DNA of 59,304 nt from a virus. Below are positions 14,245 through 23,489 of the stretch, one piece after another. The position numbers and the translations under genes are program-made. How positions within the stretch are numbered: position 1 is the first letter of the stretch; the number at the start of each line of letters is the position of its first letter. The notes under the pieces are model-generated. The model did not search any database. It saw only the letters and a list, made by a program, of their open reading frames with translations, and was not told where the DNA came from. The stretch is taken from IMG/VR virus record IMGVR_UViG_3300042691_035106, positions 1 to 59,304 of that record; one strand, given 5' to 3'.

Positions 14245-14414
14245 AACAGTCGGCCAGAACACCGCAAACCAGAGCTGAGCAGGCATGGGAGGTGCATCAT
14301 ATGCTGCTACTCATGGAAGTGCGAAACCAGTCTCTGCGCAACAACCCGTTCTGGACCATGATGCGCCAGGACGCTTACGAGCGATTTGCGCTCGATCTGG
14401 GGGAGAAGACGTGA
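14241..14414 (+). CDS. Small hypothetical protein, 57 aa
   Basis: ATGA overlap at its start and GTGA overlap with dnaB at its end. Helical, with many methionines and a C-terminal DAYERFALDLGEK. Function unknown; coupling to dnaB suggests a replication context. Confidence 0.55.
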   Translation: MKQSARTPQTRAEQAWEVHHMLLLMEVRNQSLRNNPFWTMMRQDAYERFALDLGEKT

Positions 14415-15814
14415 GCGTAACCGAGGCTGAGACCTCCCCGTTCAAACTGGTCCACAATATCGAAGCCGAGGCCGCGGTCCTGGGTGCGATGCTGTGCGAC
14501 AACGGCTGCGCCGAGCAGGCCAGCGACGTGCTGCGCGGCGAGGATTTCTTCGAGCCGGTGCACGGCCGGATTTTCGAGGCGATCATGGGTGAGGTTGCGC
14601 GCGGCAAGGTCGCCTCGCCGGTCACGCTGCGCCACCAGTTCGAGGATGACGAAGCAATCAAGGCGCTGGGTGGCGCGAGCTACCTGGCGCGGCTGTCCGG
14701 CGACATGACCGCGCTGATCGCGTTTGGCACCTTCACCGAGCAGATCCGACAGATGGCGACGCTGCGCCGGGTCCAGGCCGGGCTGCTCACCGCCGCGGGA
14801 GCTTGCGGCAGCGTCAACGACTATCCCGACATCAACGACCTGATCGGCGAGGTGGTCGGCCACGCCGAGAAGGCGATCGATATCGACGCGGGCGAAACGA
14901 TCCACCAGCCCAGCGGAGCTGAGGCGATCGACAGCCTTATTCGCAGTTTCGACCAGCCCCAGCACGGGGTTAGCTGCGTCTCGATTCCCGAGTTCGACCG
15001 GGTTGCGGGCAAGATCAGGCCGCAGGATCTGGTGATCCTTGCCGCGAGACCAGGTATGGGAAAGACCGCCGTGGCGATCAGCTACGCGCTCGGCGCGGCC
15101 AAGGCTGGGCATGGGGTGCTGTTCGTCAGCCTCGAGATGTCGAGCGAGCAGATCGCGGGGCGCATGGCCGCCGACCTGTGCTTCACCCACGGCGACAATT
15201 CGGTGCCCTACGGCGCGATCAACGAAGGCCGGCTCGAGGACTGGCAGATGCGCCGGGTAATCGAGGCCGGGAGCCGGATGCACGCAATGCCGTTCCAGAT
15301 TATAGACACCGGCCAACTCAGCCTCGGACGGCTCAACACCCTGGTCAAGCGCTGGAAACGCCGGTTCGCGGCGCGTGGGCAGAAACTCGAACTGGTGGTG
15401 ATCGACTACCTGCAACTAATGCGCTCGGGGACCAAGGGGCTCTCGAAGTACGAGGACGTGACCGAGGTTTCGAACGGGCTCAAGCGGATCGCCAAGGAGC
15501 ACGAGGTCGGGGTGATGGCGCTGTGCCAGCTCAGCCGCGAGGTCGAGAAACGCCCCGACAAGCGCCCGATCCTCGCCGACCTGCGCGACTCCGGATCGAT
15601 CGAGCAGGACGCCGATTCGGTGATCTTCCTGCTCCGCGAGGAATACTACCTCGAGAACAATCGCCCCGCCGAGCACAGTCCGAAATTCCCCGAATGGGAA
15701 GCCAATATCGAGCAGGTCAAGGGGCGGATCGAGTTCATCGCAGCGAAGCGGCGCAACGGCCGCACCGGCACCGGGATCGGAGAATTCCACGGCATGTATC
15801 AGGCAGTGAGGTGA
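14411..15814 (+). CDS. dnaB: Replicative DNA helicase, DnaB family
   Basis: The GTG at 14411 overlaps the previous stop (GTGA), giving a 467-aa protein of normal length. The N-terminal domain begins HNIEAEAAVLGAML; Walker A is ARPGMGKTAVA; the Walker B region is VVIDYLQLM; then come CQLSREVEKR and LADLRDSGSIEQDADSV, diagnostic of DnaB. It unwinds phage DNA at the replication fork, probably loaded by the next gene product. Confidence 0.95.
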   Translation: MSVTEAETSPFKLVHNIEAEAAVLGAMLCDNGCAEQASDVLRGEDFFEPVHGRIFEAIMGEVARGKVASPVTLRHQFEDDEAIKALGGASYLARLSGDMTALIAFGTFTEQIRQMATLRRVQAGLLTAAGACGSVNDYPDINDLIGEVVGHAEKAIDIDAGETIHQPSGAEAIDSLIRSFDQPQHGVSCVSIPEFDRVAGKIRPQDLVILAARPGMGKTAVAISYALGAAKAGHGVLFVSLEMSSEQIAGRMAADLCFTHGDNSVPYGAINEGRLEDWQMRRVIEAGSRMHAMPFQIIDTGQLSLGRLNTLVKRWKRRFAARGQKLELVVIDYLQLMRSGTKGLSKYEDVTEVSNGLKRIAKEHEVGVMALCQLSREVEKRPDKRPILADLRDSGSIEQDADSVIFLLREEYYLENNRPAEHSPKFPEWEANIEQVKGRIEFIAAKRRNGRTGTGIGEFHGMYQAVR

Positions 15815-15819
15815 GTAGA

Positions 15820-16680
15820 ATGAGTGCCAAAACCGACCATCTCCCGGCCCCGCTGACCGACCCGGATTGCGATCTGAGGGACTTCGCGTTCATGCCTCTG
15901 GACGCCGCGCGGGTGCTCGACAGCGACCTCTTCGCGCTCACAAATGGCGAGGAATTCAAATGTGCTTTTGCACTTTGGTGCAAAGCATGGTTGCAGATCC
16001 CCGCAGGCAGTTTGCCAAACGACGATCGCGTTCTGGCCTTCCTTTCGGGAGCTGGCGCGCGCTGGAAACGGGTCAAGCCGATGGCGCTGCGCGGGTTCGT
16101 CGAGTGCAGTGATGGCAGGCTATATCATTCAGTTGTATGTGAAAAAGCCAATGAGGCATGGGCCAAGAAGCAGTCGTTCAGGGATCGCTCAAGGAAGGGT
16201 AACGAGAAACGCTGGGGTGCCGCGAAGGAGTCCAACAGCGAGTCCCTAAAGGATACTAATGGGATCGCTAAAGGACTCCTTGAGCCTCCTAAGGGACAGA
16301 GGACAGAGGACAGTATAGAAGATGCTGGCGCATCTTCTATCGCGCGGGCGGGTGAAGATCAGCCGAAGGGTGACTACGTTTTCGCCGGGCGGACGATCAA
16401 ACTCAACCAGGCTGACTTCGACCGCTGGCGAACTTCCTACCACGCCATCGGTGATCTGCGCGCCGAACTGCAAGCGCTCGACGACTGGTTCGATTCGCCC
16501 GCCGGACGGGCCAAGCGCGACAGGTGGTTCCACGTCACCTCGTCGAGCCTTGGTCGCAAGCACCAGGAACTGCTTGCTGCCCCCGCAGCGGCCGGCGAGG
16601 CGCCGCGTGATCTCAGCGACGTGATCAGCCAGCGCCGCCGTGAGGAGCAGGAATTCCGGCAGCGGCAGGGGCTGGCATGA
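15820..16680 (+). CDS. DUF1376-like replication protein, putative helicase loader
   Basis: The N-terminal half (FMPLDAARVLDSDLFAL, then FALWCKAWLQIPAGSLPNDDRV, then RWKRVKPMAL) follows the DUF1376 pattern found in phage replication initiators and loaders. A charged linker with LKDTNGIAKG repeats leads to a helical C-terminal domain. The gene follows dnaB directly, as expected for a loader or origin-binding protein. The linker section has lower GC than the flanks. Confidence 0.7.
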   Translation: MSAKTDHLPAPLTDPDCDLRDFAFMPLDAARVLDSDLFALTNGEEFKCAFALWCKAWLQIPAGSLPNDDRVLAFLSGAGARWKRVKPMALRGFVECSDGRLYHSVVCEKANEAWAKKQSFRDRSRKGNEKRWGAAKESNSESLKDTNGIAKGLLEPPKGQRTEDSIEDAGASSIARAGEDQPKGDYVFAGRTIKLNQADFDRWRTSYHAIGDLRAELQALDDWFDSPAGRAKRDRWFHVTSSSLGRKHQELLAAPAAAGEAPRDLSDVISQRRREEQEFRQRQGLA

Positions 16681-16880
16681 GTAACCGAACCAGCCTGACC
16701 CCCTACGCCGCCAACATGCGCGACCCCGATCCGGACGGGGCGCGCAAACTGGCGGCGCGCAAGTGGCACGAGCAGGGGATCATCGTGCTGCTGCCCGAGA
16801 GCCTGGCGCGGCTCGACTGGCAAGACCGCGAACTGGTGCGGGCGGTGGCGGCGAAGATCTACGGACCAAGGGGTAAATGA
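16677..16880 (+). CDS. Small hypothetical protein, 67 aa
   Basis: ATGA overlaps at both ends. The C-terminal half (SLARLDWQDRELVRAVAAKIYG) is helical. Function unknown; part of the replication operon. Confidence 0.6.
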   Translation: MSNRTSLTPYAANMRDPDPDGARKLAARKWHEQGIIVLLPESLARLDWQDRELVRAVAAKIYGPRGK

Positions 16881-17746
16881 TGGCCAGAACCAAAACCGTG
16901 CTTGAGCGAATCCAGCAGCAGCGGCGGATCGATGCGCAGCGGGCCAGGTTGGCGGCAGAGCGCGAAGCGGCGAACGCGGACCAAATCGCGCTGGCGATCG
17001 ACAAGGCTCAGGACGACCGGCTCGCCGCCGAACTCGGGCCGATCTTCCGCGCCCACGGTCACGGCCTGGTTGCCGAGAGCCCGGCTGCCCGCGCTGATCG
17101 CACCCGGGTCGAGGCGCTGATCAAGCGTGACCAGATCGACCGGAGCAAGGAGCGCGACCGCCGGCTGGCCGAGATGGAGGTCGCCAAAGGGGTGTTCGTC
17201 AACCTCACCGACACGGTGCTTGAACCGACCCCGGAGTGGCTGGCCAAGGGCGAGGTCGGCACCTTCACCCCCAAACAGCCCGACGACACGGTGCGGGTGA
17301 TCAAGACGGTGCGGCGGGTCAGCAACCCGGTGGTGGCGCGGATGCACGCCGCGGGAAGGCTTAGCGATGCCCAGTACGCCGCGTGCCGGTGGTATCGGGC
17401 TCGCCACGAAGCGGCCGGGCTTGAGGGTCGCTACAAGTCGAGCAACCTAAGCCTGGCCGGGAATGTCGGTGGGGGCACGGGCGGCGGCGGTCAGGCACCG
17501 ATGGCTCTGCACGAATTCGAAGCCGAAGCACGGATCCAGTTTCGGGCCGCGCGCGCCAAACTGACCGCGTTCACGCTGCGGTTTTTCGAGGCAGTAGTGC
17601 TGGGCGATGTTCCGGTCAGCCGGTCGTGGCGCATGTCGCGGGCGCCCAAGCACAAGGCCGAAACGAGGTTCAGGGACGAGGCACAGCGGCTCGCCAATTT
17701 CTGCGACGAGAACGGGATCGAAACCGGGATCCGCGACGATGATTGA
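16877..17746 (+). CDS. DUF6456-like phage protein, possible late regulator
   Basis: A long basic coiled N-terminal part precedes a conserved-looking domain: RVSNPVVARMHAAGRLSDAQ, then YRARHEAAGLEGRY, a glycine-rich loop, and FTLRFFEAVVLGDVPVSRSW. I associate this combination with DUF6456 proteins of alphaproteobacteria and their phages. As the last gene before the promoter and terminator ahead of terminase, it occupies the place of a late-gene activator or antiterminator (lambda Q position). This role is inference. Confidence 0.6.
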   Translation: MMARTKTVLERIQQQRRIDAQRARLAAEREAANADQIALAIDKAQDDRLAAELGPIFRAHGHGLVAESPAARADRTRVEALIKRDQIDRSKERDRRLAEMEVAKGVFVNLTDTVLEPTPEWLAKGEVGTFTPKQPDDTVRVIKTVRRVSNPVVARMHAAGRLSDAQYAACRWYRARHEAAGLEGRYKSSNLSLAGNVGGGTGGGGQAPMALHEFEAEARIQFRAARAKLTAFTLRFFEAVVLGDVPVSRSWRMSRAPKHKAETRFRDEAQRLANFCDENGIETGIRDDD

Positions 17747-17754
17747 TCACGGTG

Positions 17755-17783
17755 TTGACTTGGGAAAAATTATGCGCGATCTA
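17755..17783 (+). promoter_or_regulatory. Possible late promoter
   Basis: TTGACT (17755-17760), 17 bases, then GATCTA (17778-17783), a poor -10. It precedes the terminator and terminase small subunit, so a regulator may be needed, as for a Q-dependent late promoter. Confidence 0.3.
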
Positions 17784-17816
17784 GGCACTCTGTTCTTGGT
17801 GTCCCAAGATCACACA

Positions 17817-17838
17817 GCCCCGCCGCAAGCGGGGTTTT
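17817..17838 (+). terminator. Rho-independent terminator before terminase genes
   Basis: CCCCGC (17818-17823), loop CGCAA, GCGGGG (17829-17834), then TTTT. The stem is perfect. Lying between the putative late promoter and the terminase genes, it would be read through if late transcription is antiterminated. Confidence 0.75.
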
Positions 17839-17874
17839 GCATTTCACAAACCAGCGTAAAATCAGCAGGTTCGC

Positions 17875-18516
17875 ATGGCTAGACCGGCGGCCAGTCCGGC
17901 AGCACGGATCCGGCAACTCGAGGCCGCGGCGACGCGCGCCAAGGCGCTCAAGCGCGGATCGCGGCTCAGCGCCAAGCCGATGGCCGACCTGATCGGGGTG
18001 GGTTGGCCGACCCTGCGGGGCTGGTGCAACGACATTGCCGGCTTCGCCGAGAGCGAGGCGTTCGAGGGCGGCGGCAACGGGATCGAATACTCGTTCGCCC
18101 CGGTCAGGACGATCCGGTTCCTGCTCGGGCATTTCACCGCGCAGCGCGATGCGGGCCGGGCCAGGGCGCGGCGGCTGCGGCAGATCGCCGGGCCGGCGCT
18201 CGATGCGATGTCCGACGACATCGACCTCGACGAACTGCGCAAGTTGCTCGCGCTGTCGACCAGCTTGCAGGAAGCCAAGGTCAAGTCTGGCGACCTGACC
18301 GAACGCAGCCGGGTGGCGGCGGCGCTGCGCGAGGTGTTCACCACGATGCAACAGGCCGGGCTCAAGGCCATCCAGCAGGCCGACCCGACCGGACAACTGC
18401 CGCCCGAGACCAGGAGAACGCTCGAAGATGTCATGCGCTCGGTGCTGCTCGCCCAGGAGCGCGCGGCCCAGGACTGCCTGCGCGGGCTGAATGGAAGCGC
18501 TGCTCAGCCCGGGTAG
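17875..18516 (+). CDS. Terminase small subunit, Nu1-like
   Basis: The N-terminal region (LSAKPMADLIGVGWPTLRGW) is the winged helix of Nu1-type packaging proteins that recognise cos DNA. A long helical part (DELRKLLALSTSLQEAKVKSGDLTE) follows, typical of the subunit that contacts the large subunit. It overlaps the large-subunit gene by 26 bases. By analogy with lambda, cos should lie just upstream (17,747-17,874), though none was identified. Confidence 0.8.
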   Translation: MARPAASPAARIRQLEAAATRAKALKRGSRLSAKPMADLIGVGWPTLRGWCNDIAGFAESEAFEGGGNGIEYSFAPVRTIRFLLGHFTAQRDAGRARARRLRQIAGPALDAMSDDIDLDELRKLLALSTSLQEAKVKSGDLTERSRVAAALREVFTTMQQAGLKAIQQADPTGQLPPETRRTLEDVMRSVLLAQERAAQDCLRGLNGSAAQPG

Positions 18517-20638
18517 TCTGACCCGCGAAATCGAAGCCTTCGGGCGCGGCGACTTCCTCGCCGATCCGGTCGAACTGGTCGAAGACGCGCTCGCGCTGTT
18601 CCGCCTGCCCGAGCGGGTTTCGACGCTCGAATGCGCCGAGAACCACCGGCTGCTGCCCGGTGCCGAAGCAGGCGCGGTGGTCCGCTACGACCGCTGGCGC
18701 ACGCCGTACAACGTCGGGCCGATGAACAGCCTCGACGACCCGGGGTGCAACCTGGTGGTGATGGTCAAACCGTCGCGCTCGGGCGGCACCACGGTGGCCG
18801 AGAACTACCTGTTCAAGATGATGCTGTTCGGGCCGATGGGCCACGCCGCCTGGGTGCTTAACAGCGACGAGGCGGTGACCGACTACTGCCGCAACGTGGT
18901 CAAGCCGCTGTTCGAACTCAACCCAGACCTGCAGGCCCGGGTGAGCCGGGCGCGCGGCGAGGACACCGATGGATTCAAGCGGGTCAGCGGCTACCCGGTC
19001 GAATGGCTGAGCGCCAAGGATTCGACCTTCCGCAACCGCGAACCGCTGTTCATGGTCTCGGACGAGACTGACGCCTACTCGAAACGCTACGCCGCGACCC
19101 CCAAGGTCCAGATCGACGGCCGCCAGAAGCAGCTCGGCAACCGCCGCAAGGCCGCGATCATGTCGCACCCCGACCTCGGGTGGACCAGCGGGGTGGCGGC
19201 CTGCTTCGAGGATTCGAGCCGCGGCATCTACGCGATGCAGTGCCCAGAATGCCTGGGCTACGCCGCCGCCTATGCGACCAAGTTCTGGGACAAGGTTCCC
19301 GAGTTCAAGCTGCACTGGACCCGCAGCGAGGCGGCCAGCAACGACGAGAGGCTTGACTTGGCCGAACGCAGCGCCGCGCTGACCTGCCCGCACTGCGGGG
19401 TTGCGCTGAGCGACGAGCAGCGCCGAACGATGGTCGACGCTGCGCTCAGAGACAATCGTAACGCCCAGGCCGGGTGGATGCACCGCGGTCAGGCGCTCGA
19501 TGCGCTCGAAGGGATTGTCGGCGAGATGCTGCCGCACCAGACCCACGGGTTCTGGGTCCACGGCACGATGCTCAAGACCGTGACTCTGGGCAAACTGGCG
19601 CGCGACTACGAAGCGGCGCTGATCGCCTTCGAACGCACGCGCAATCCGAGCCAACTCAAGGAATTTCTCTCCAAGCAGCTCGGCGAGATCTTCGAGGGCG
19701 CGGCGACCACCGGAGGGGTGAACGCGCGCGGCCTCAAGGCCCGGGTGCGGGAGGCGTCTTTTCAGCGAGGGATTGCCCCCGCCCCGGTTTGCTTCATCAC
19801 CACCGCGGTCGACACCGGGGCGCGCAAGTTCGACGTGATCTGGATTGGCTGGGATTTGGAGGGCCGCTCGTGGATCCTCGATCGCCGCACGATCCGCCAG
19901 CGCCGCCACGAAGACGGAGAGATGCGCGACCTGCACCTTTCGGGACAGGTCGAGGACTGGACCGTGCTGCTGCCGGAAGTGGTCGAGCGACGCTTTGCCA
20001 TCGAGGGCCGGTCGGGCTGGGAACTGCCGGTCGCGGTAACCTGCGTCGATGTCGGCGACGGCAACGTCACATGGAAGGCCCGCGAGTTCGCGCGCCGCGC
20101 GCTGCGCCAGGGCTATGCCTGGGGCAAGTGGTCGAAGATCAAACTGATCAAGGGGTTCGCGGGCAAGAAGCCGCTGATCCCCGAAGCGCCGCGCAAGGTT
20201 GAAAAGGACGAGGAAGGGCGCCCGGTCGAGCCGGTGACGCTCGAATACAACCTCGGCGCCGACGAACTCAAGGATCTGACCTACGAACGGCTCGCGGTCG
20301 ACGACGACGGGCCCGGCCAGGTGCATTTCTGCGCCGAACTCGAAGACCGTTACATCGACGAATTCTTCGGCGAGACCAAGCTCGACGGCAAGTGGACCCG
20401 CTCGGGGCCTAACGAAAGCCTCGATCTCTACGGCTACGCCGAGGCGGGCCGGTTGCTCTTGAAGCCCGATCGCAAAGACATCGTCTGGGATGACGAAGCG
20501 CGCCGTCCGGTCTGGGCGAGGCCGGTGCGGAGCGAACCGGAAGGAGGTGATCCCGAGGCTCCGGTGAGCGGAGCGCCGGCGCCGCAGCCACCGCGCAAGA
20601 CGCTATTCGAGCGCATAGACGCGCTCAACAAGAACTGA
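18491..20638 (+). CDS. Terminase large subunit, GpA family
   Basis: Packaging ATPase and nuclease, 715 aa. The divergent Walker A (VKPSRSGGTTVAENYL, about residue 92) and the PFLVSDETDAY-type Walker B region (here FMVSDETDAY, about 195) match lambda GpA. Two CxxC pairs (CPECLG, CPHCG) sit in the middle. The nuclease half begins near ITTAVDTGARKFDV (about 438). It joins the portal encoded at 26931 during packaging. Confidence 0.93.
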   Translation: MEALLSPGSLTREIEAFGRGDFLADPVELVEDALALFRLPERVSTLECAENHRLLPGAEAGAVVRYDRWRTPYNVGPMNSLDDPGCNLVVMVKPSRSGGTTVAENYLFKMMLFGPMGHAAWVLNSDEAVTDYCRNVVKPLFELNPDLQARVSRARGEDTDGFKRVSGYPVEWLSAKDSTFRNREPLFMVSDETDAYSKRYAATPKVQIDGRQKQLGNRRKAAIMSHPDLGWTSGVAACFEDSSRGIYAMQCPECLGYAAAYATKFWDKVPEFKLHWTRSEAASNDERLDLAERSAALTCPHCGVALSDEQRRTMVDAALRDNRNAQAGWMHRGQALDALEGIVGEMLPHQTHGFWVHGTMLKTVTLGKLARDYEAALIAFERTRNPSQLKEFLSKQLGEIFEGAATTGGVNARGLKARVREASFQRGIAPAPVCFITTAVDTGARKFDVIWIGWDLEGRSWILDRRTIRQRRHEDGEMRDLHLSGQVEDWTVLLPEVVERRFAIEGRSGWELPVAVTCVDVGDGNVTWKAREFARRALRQGYAWGKWSKIKLIKGFAGKKPLIPEAPRKVEKDEEGRPVEPVTLEYNLGADELKDLTYERLAVDDDGPGQVHFCAELEDRYIDEFFGETKLDGKWTRSGPNESLDLYGYAEAGRLLLKPDRKDIVWDDEARRPVWARPVRSEPEGGDPEAPVSGAPAPQPPRKTLFERIDALNKN

Positions 20639-20655
20639 GAAAGGAGTCAGCGCGA

Positions 20656-20922
20656 ATGCCAGGCCAAGTCGCATCGTCGGTCGGTTCGCTGACCATCGTT
20701 AACGCCAACCGGCCCGAGCCGGACGTGTTCTGGAAGGGCCAGAAGCTCGCCTACCTGCTCTCGGCCACCAGTTTCTACAACCCGCCGGCCCCGTCGCGGG
20801 TGACAATCCGGGTGGTTGCTCCGGGCAAGGTCAGTCCGCCGCTGACCCCTGCGGTGCAGCTCGCGCTAACCGCACTCTACGACGAGATGATCGCGGCCGG
20901 GATCACGGTGCTCAAGGTCTAG
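20656..20922 (+). CDS. Hypothetical late protein, 88 aa
   Basis: A good AGGAG site lies upstream. The sequence has beta-rich proline-containing segments (PSRVTIRVVAPGKVSPPLTP) and a C-terminal helix. It lies between terminase and two large structural genes. Function unknown. Confidence 0.65.
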   Translation: MPGQVASSVGSLTIVNANRPEPDVFWKGQKLAYLLSATSFYNPPAPSRVTIRVVAPGKVSPPLTPAVQLALTALYDEMIAAGITVLKV

Positions 20923-20932
20923 GAGGCAATCC

Positions 20933-21190
20933 ATGTCCGATGTGTTTCTGATGGTCGTCCCTGATGACTACACCAAACTGCTCGACGCGATGCGGATCCT
21001 CGAAGCCTACAGCGTCGAGGGGTTCCGCGACCTGTGCAAGCGCGAGGCCTGGGCCGAGATCGATGGGATCATCGAGGCCGAGGGTCAGTTGCCCGCCGGA
21101 CAGATGATCGAGCAGGCGATCTTCGTCGAAGTCCCCAACGCCACCGCTGAGCCTTATCAGGTGTGGATGAAGTTCATGCCGGTTCCTTGA
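20933..21190 (+). CDS. Hypothetical late protein, 85 aa
   Basis: AGGAGG precedes the ATG by a normal spacing. Mixed alpha/beta with an acidic helix (EGFRDLCKREAWAEIDGIIE). No family recognised. Confidence 0.65.
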   Translation: MSDVFLMVVPDDYTKLLDAMRILEAYSVEGFRDLCKREAWAEIDGIIEAEGQLPAGQMIEQAIFVEVPNATAEPYQVWMKFMPVP

Positions 21191-21200
21191 GGTAAGCGAA

Positions 21201-23477
21201 ATGCCGGCGATCAGAGACGTATCGTGGGCAGCGACCAGCGTTGCCACCGGCACCACGCTGGTCATTCCTACTCCCGCCTATGCACAGAACGACCTGCTGC
21301 TGGCGATCTTCATGGCCGACACCGGGACGGCAACCTGGACCAGCACCGGCTGGACCCACGTAACCGGATCGCCTTCGACCAACACCGCGCAGCTCGTGAT
21401 GATGTGGAAAATCGCCGGGGCGAGCGAGGCGGCGTCGTTCACCTTCACCGCTTCGGTCAGCGAATCGTTCAACGGCGCGATCGTCTCGATCCGCGATGTC
21501 GACACCACCAACCCGTTCGGTTCGACCCCGGTTATCAGTTTTGCCAACCAGGCATCCGCGGCCAAGTTCAACATGCCGACAATCACCACCAACGTCGCCA
21601 ACGCGCTGGTGATCTACGCCTTCGCCAACTCGGCGGTCGGGGTGCCAAGCCTGCTCGAAGGCCCGGTGTTCGGGCTGATCGGCGCGGACGGGGTGGCCGA
21701 ATCGATCGGCATCGGCTGGGGGTTCAAGCCGACCGCCGGGACAACCGCTTCGAACGTCGGCTGCTCAAATGTCGCCAGCGGCGCCGGGCGGGTCGGGGTG
21801 CTGCAGATCGCGCCGCCATCGGGCGGAGCGACGGTGATTCCGCCGTTCTGCGCCGCTGATCTCTCGGTCTATGTCAACCCGATCAACGGGACCACGGCTT
21901 ACAACGGCGACACCGGCCTCGCCGCGACCGCCGACACCGGGTTTTCGACCACGCTGGGCGGACTGACCGCGGCCGACGCCACCGTGGCGGCACAGGCCGA
22001 CGTGGGGATCAACTCGTTCCACTCGTGCGGGCGGGTGACCTCGATCAGCGGTTCGCAGAATCTCGCCGGGGTTGAACTGGTGCTGGCGACGGCCAACCGC
22101 CCGAACGTCACCGGCAAGAACGTGCTGGTCCACCTCGGGCCCTCGACCGAAGGGCAGTTGCAGCGATTCAGCACGGTCGCCTCGGGGCGCGGAATCTGGT
22201 TCGGGATGCGCAGCGCGGCGGCGTCGAACTGGAAGATCTGGCAGGTTTACGGGGTTGAGCGCGGTTCGCAGCGGCATCAGCCGGTGGTGATCAACGAAGC
22301 GGCGGGAAATACCAAGTCGACCAACGGCACGCTCTCGCCGTCGAGCATCTTCGCCTTCGGCATGTGGGTGAGTGGCAGCGGGATCAGTACGACGATCTGG
22401 GACTTCGCCGCCTTGTGGGTGCTCGACACGGTGACGATCTGCGGCGGTATTGCCGCCGAGCCGGTCGGGATTACGGGGCTGGTCGCGGCGGCAGCGACGG
22501 GCAAGGAGCGCCGCTCGGTGCTGCTGCAGGGCGCCAACCAGGCAATCAGCTATCAGCCGATCCAGTTCGGCGACGGCGGGACCAACCCGGTCTATCTCGA
22601 TCTGGACGCGACCGCGTTCGAGTTTCCGCGGCAATACAACGCCGCCACCGCCGAAGTGACCTACAACAGCACCGACAACGTCGCCGGGCTGACCTACTAC
22701 GCCGGGGCAAGCGACACGATCAAGCATCGCAACTCGGTGATTTCGAGCGCGAGCGCGTACCACTGGCGGATTCACGCATCGAGCGCGGTGGGCGCAACCT
22801 ATGATTTCTCGGGCCTGCAGGTGATCGGCGCTGGCGATGTGGTGCTGCGCGACCTGAATACCGCGTTTACGGAAATGACCTTCGCGCGCTGCGGACTGGT
22901 CACCGCCAACAGCGCCGAGATCGAGGACTGCACCTTCAACCGGCCAAGCGGCGCGGTCGGGGTGTTGACCGCGGCACCGGCTAAAATCAAGCGCTGCGCC
23001 TTCACCAGCGACGGCACCGGCCACGCGATCGAGATCAGCGCGGCGGGCACCTATACCTTCGAAGGCAACCAGTTCACGGGCTATGCCGGAACCAACGGCA
23101 GCACCGGAAACGAGGCGATCTACAACAATTCGGGCGGCGCGGTGACGCTCAACATCACCGGCGGCGGCGCAACCCCGACGATCCGCAACGGCGCCGGGGC
23201 GAGCACGACGGTCAACAACGCGGTGACGATCGAACTCACCGGGCTGGTCGCCGGGAGCCGGGTCTATATTGAAAACACCACCGACACGGTGGTGCTGTTC
23301 AACCAGATCGAAGCGACCACGACATTCAGCCAGTCGGTTAACTTCACCGCCAACAAGAGCCTTCTGATCCGGGTGCGGCACGCTTCCGGAGCCACCAAGT
23401 ACAAACCTTTCCAGACGACCGGGACACTGACCAGCACGGGCTACGCGCTGGTGGTCAACCAGGTTGTCGATCAGTAG
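21201..23477 (+). CDS. Large beta-rich structural protein, 758 aa
   Basis: Almost wholly Thr/Ser/Ala/Gly-rich beta sequence. The N-terminal 200 residues look like a lectin-like jelly roll (TWTSTGWTHVTGSPSTNTAQL). Residues about 540-720 resemble a right-handed beta-helix (KIKRCAFTSDG, EIEDCTFNRPSG). The C-terminus has SLLIRVRHASG and KPFQTTGTL, also found in the next protein. It is probably a virion surface protein; its location between terminase and portal is unusual. Confidence 0.65.
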   Translation: MPAIRDVSWAATSVATGTTLVIPTPAYAQNDLLLAIFMADTGTATWTSTGWTHVTGSPSTNTAQLVMMWKIAGASEAASFTFTASVSESFNGAIVSIRDVDTTNPFGSTPVISFANQASAAKFNMPTITTNVANALVIYAFANSAVGVPSLLEGPVFGLIGADGVAESIGIGWGFKPTAGTTASNVGCSNVASGAGRVGVLQIAPPSGGATVIPPFCAADLSVYVNPINGTTAYNGDTGLAATADTGFSTTLGGLTAADATVAAQADVGINSFHSCGRVTSISGSQNLAGVELVLATANRPNVTGKNVLVHLGPSTEGQLQRFSTVASGRGIWFGMRSAAASNWKIWQVYGVERGSQRHQPVVINEAAGNTKSTNGTLSPSSIFAFGMWVSGSGISTTIWDFAALWVLDTVTICGGIAAEPVGITGLVAAAATGKERRSVLLQGANQAISYQPIQFGDGGTNPVYLDLDATAFEFPRQYNAATAEVTYNSTDNVAGLTYYAGASDTIKHRNSVISSASAYHWRIHASSAVGATYDFSGLQVIGAGDVVLRDLNTAFTEMTFARCGLVTANSAEIEDCTFNRPSGAVGVLTAAPAKIKRCAFTSDGTGHAIEISAAGTYTFEGNQFTGYAGTNGSTGNEAIYNNSGGAVTLNITGGGATPTIRNGAGASTTVNNAVTIELTGLVAGSRVYIENTTDTVVLFNQIEATTTFSQSVNFTANKSLLIRVRHASGATKYKPFQTTGTLTSTGYALVVNQVVDQ

Positions 23478-23489
23478 GAAAAACGATCC

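Noticed and set aside
17747-17874. cos site upstream of terminase
   Set aside because: Expected here by analogy with lambda, but no cohesive-end-like or repeated R-site sequence could be recognised by eye.
18431-20326. 631-residue minus-strand frame opposite the terminase large subunit
   Set aside because: The sense strand encodes a clear GpA terminase; the antisense product has no recognisable domain.
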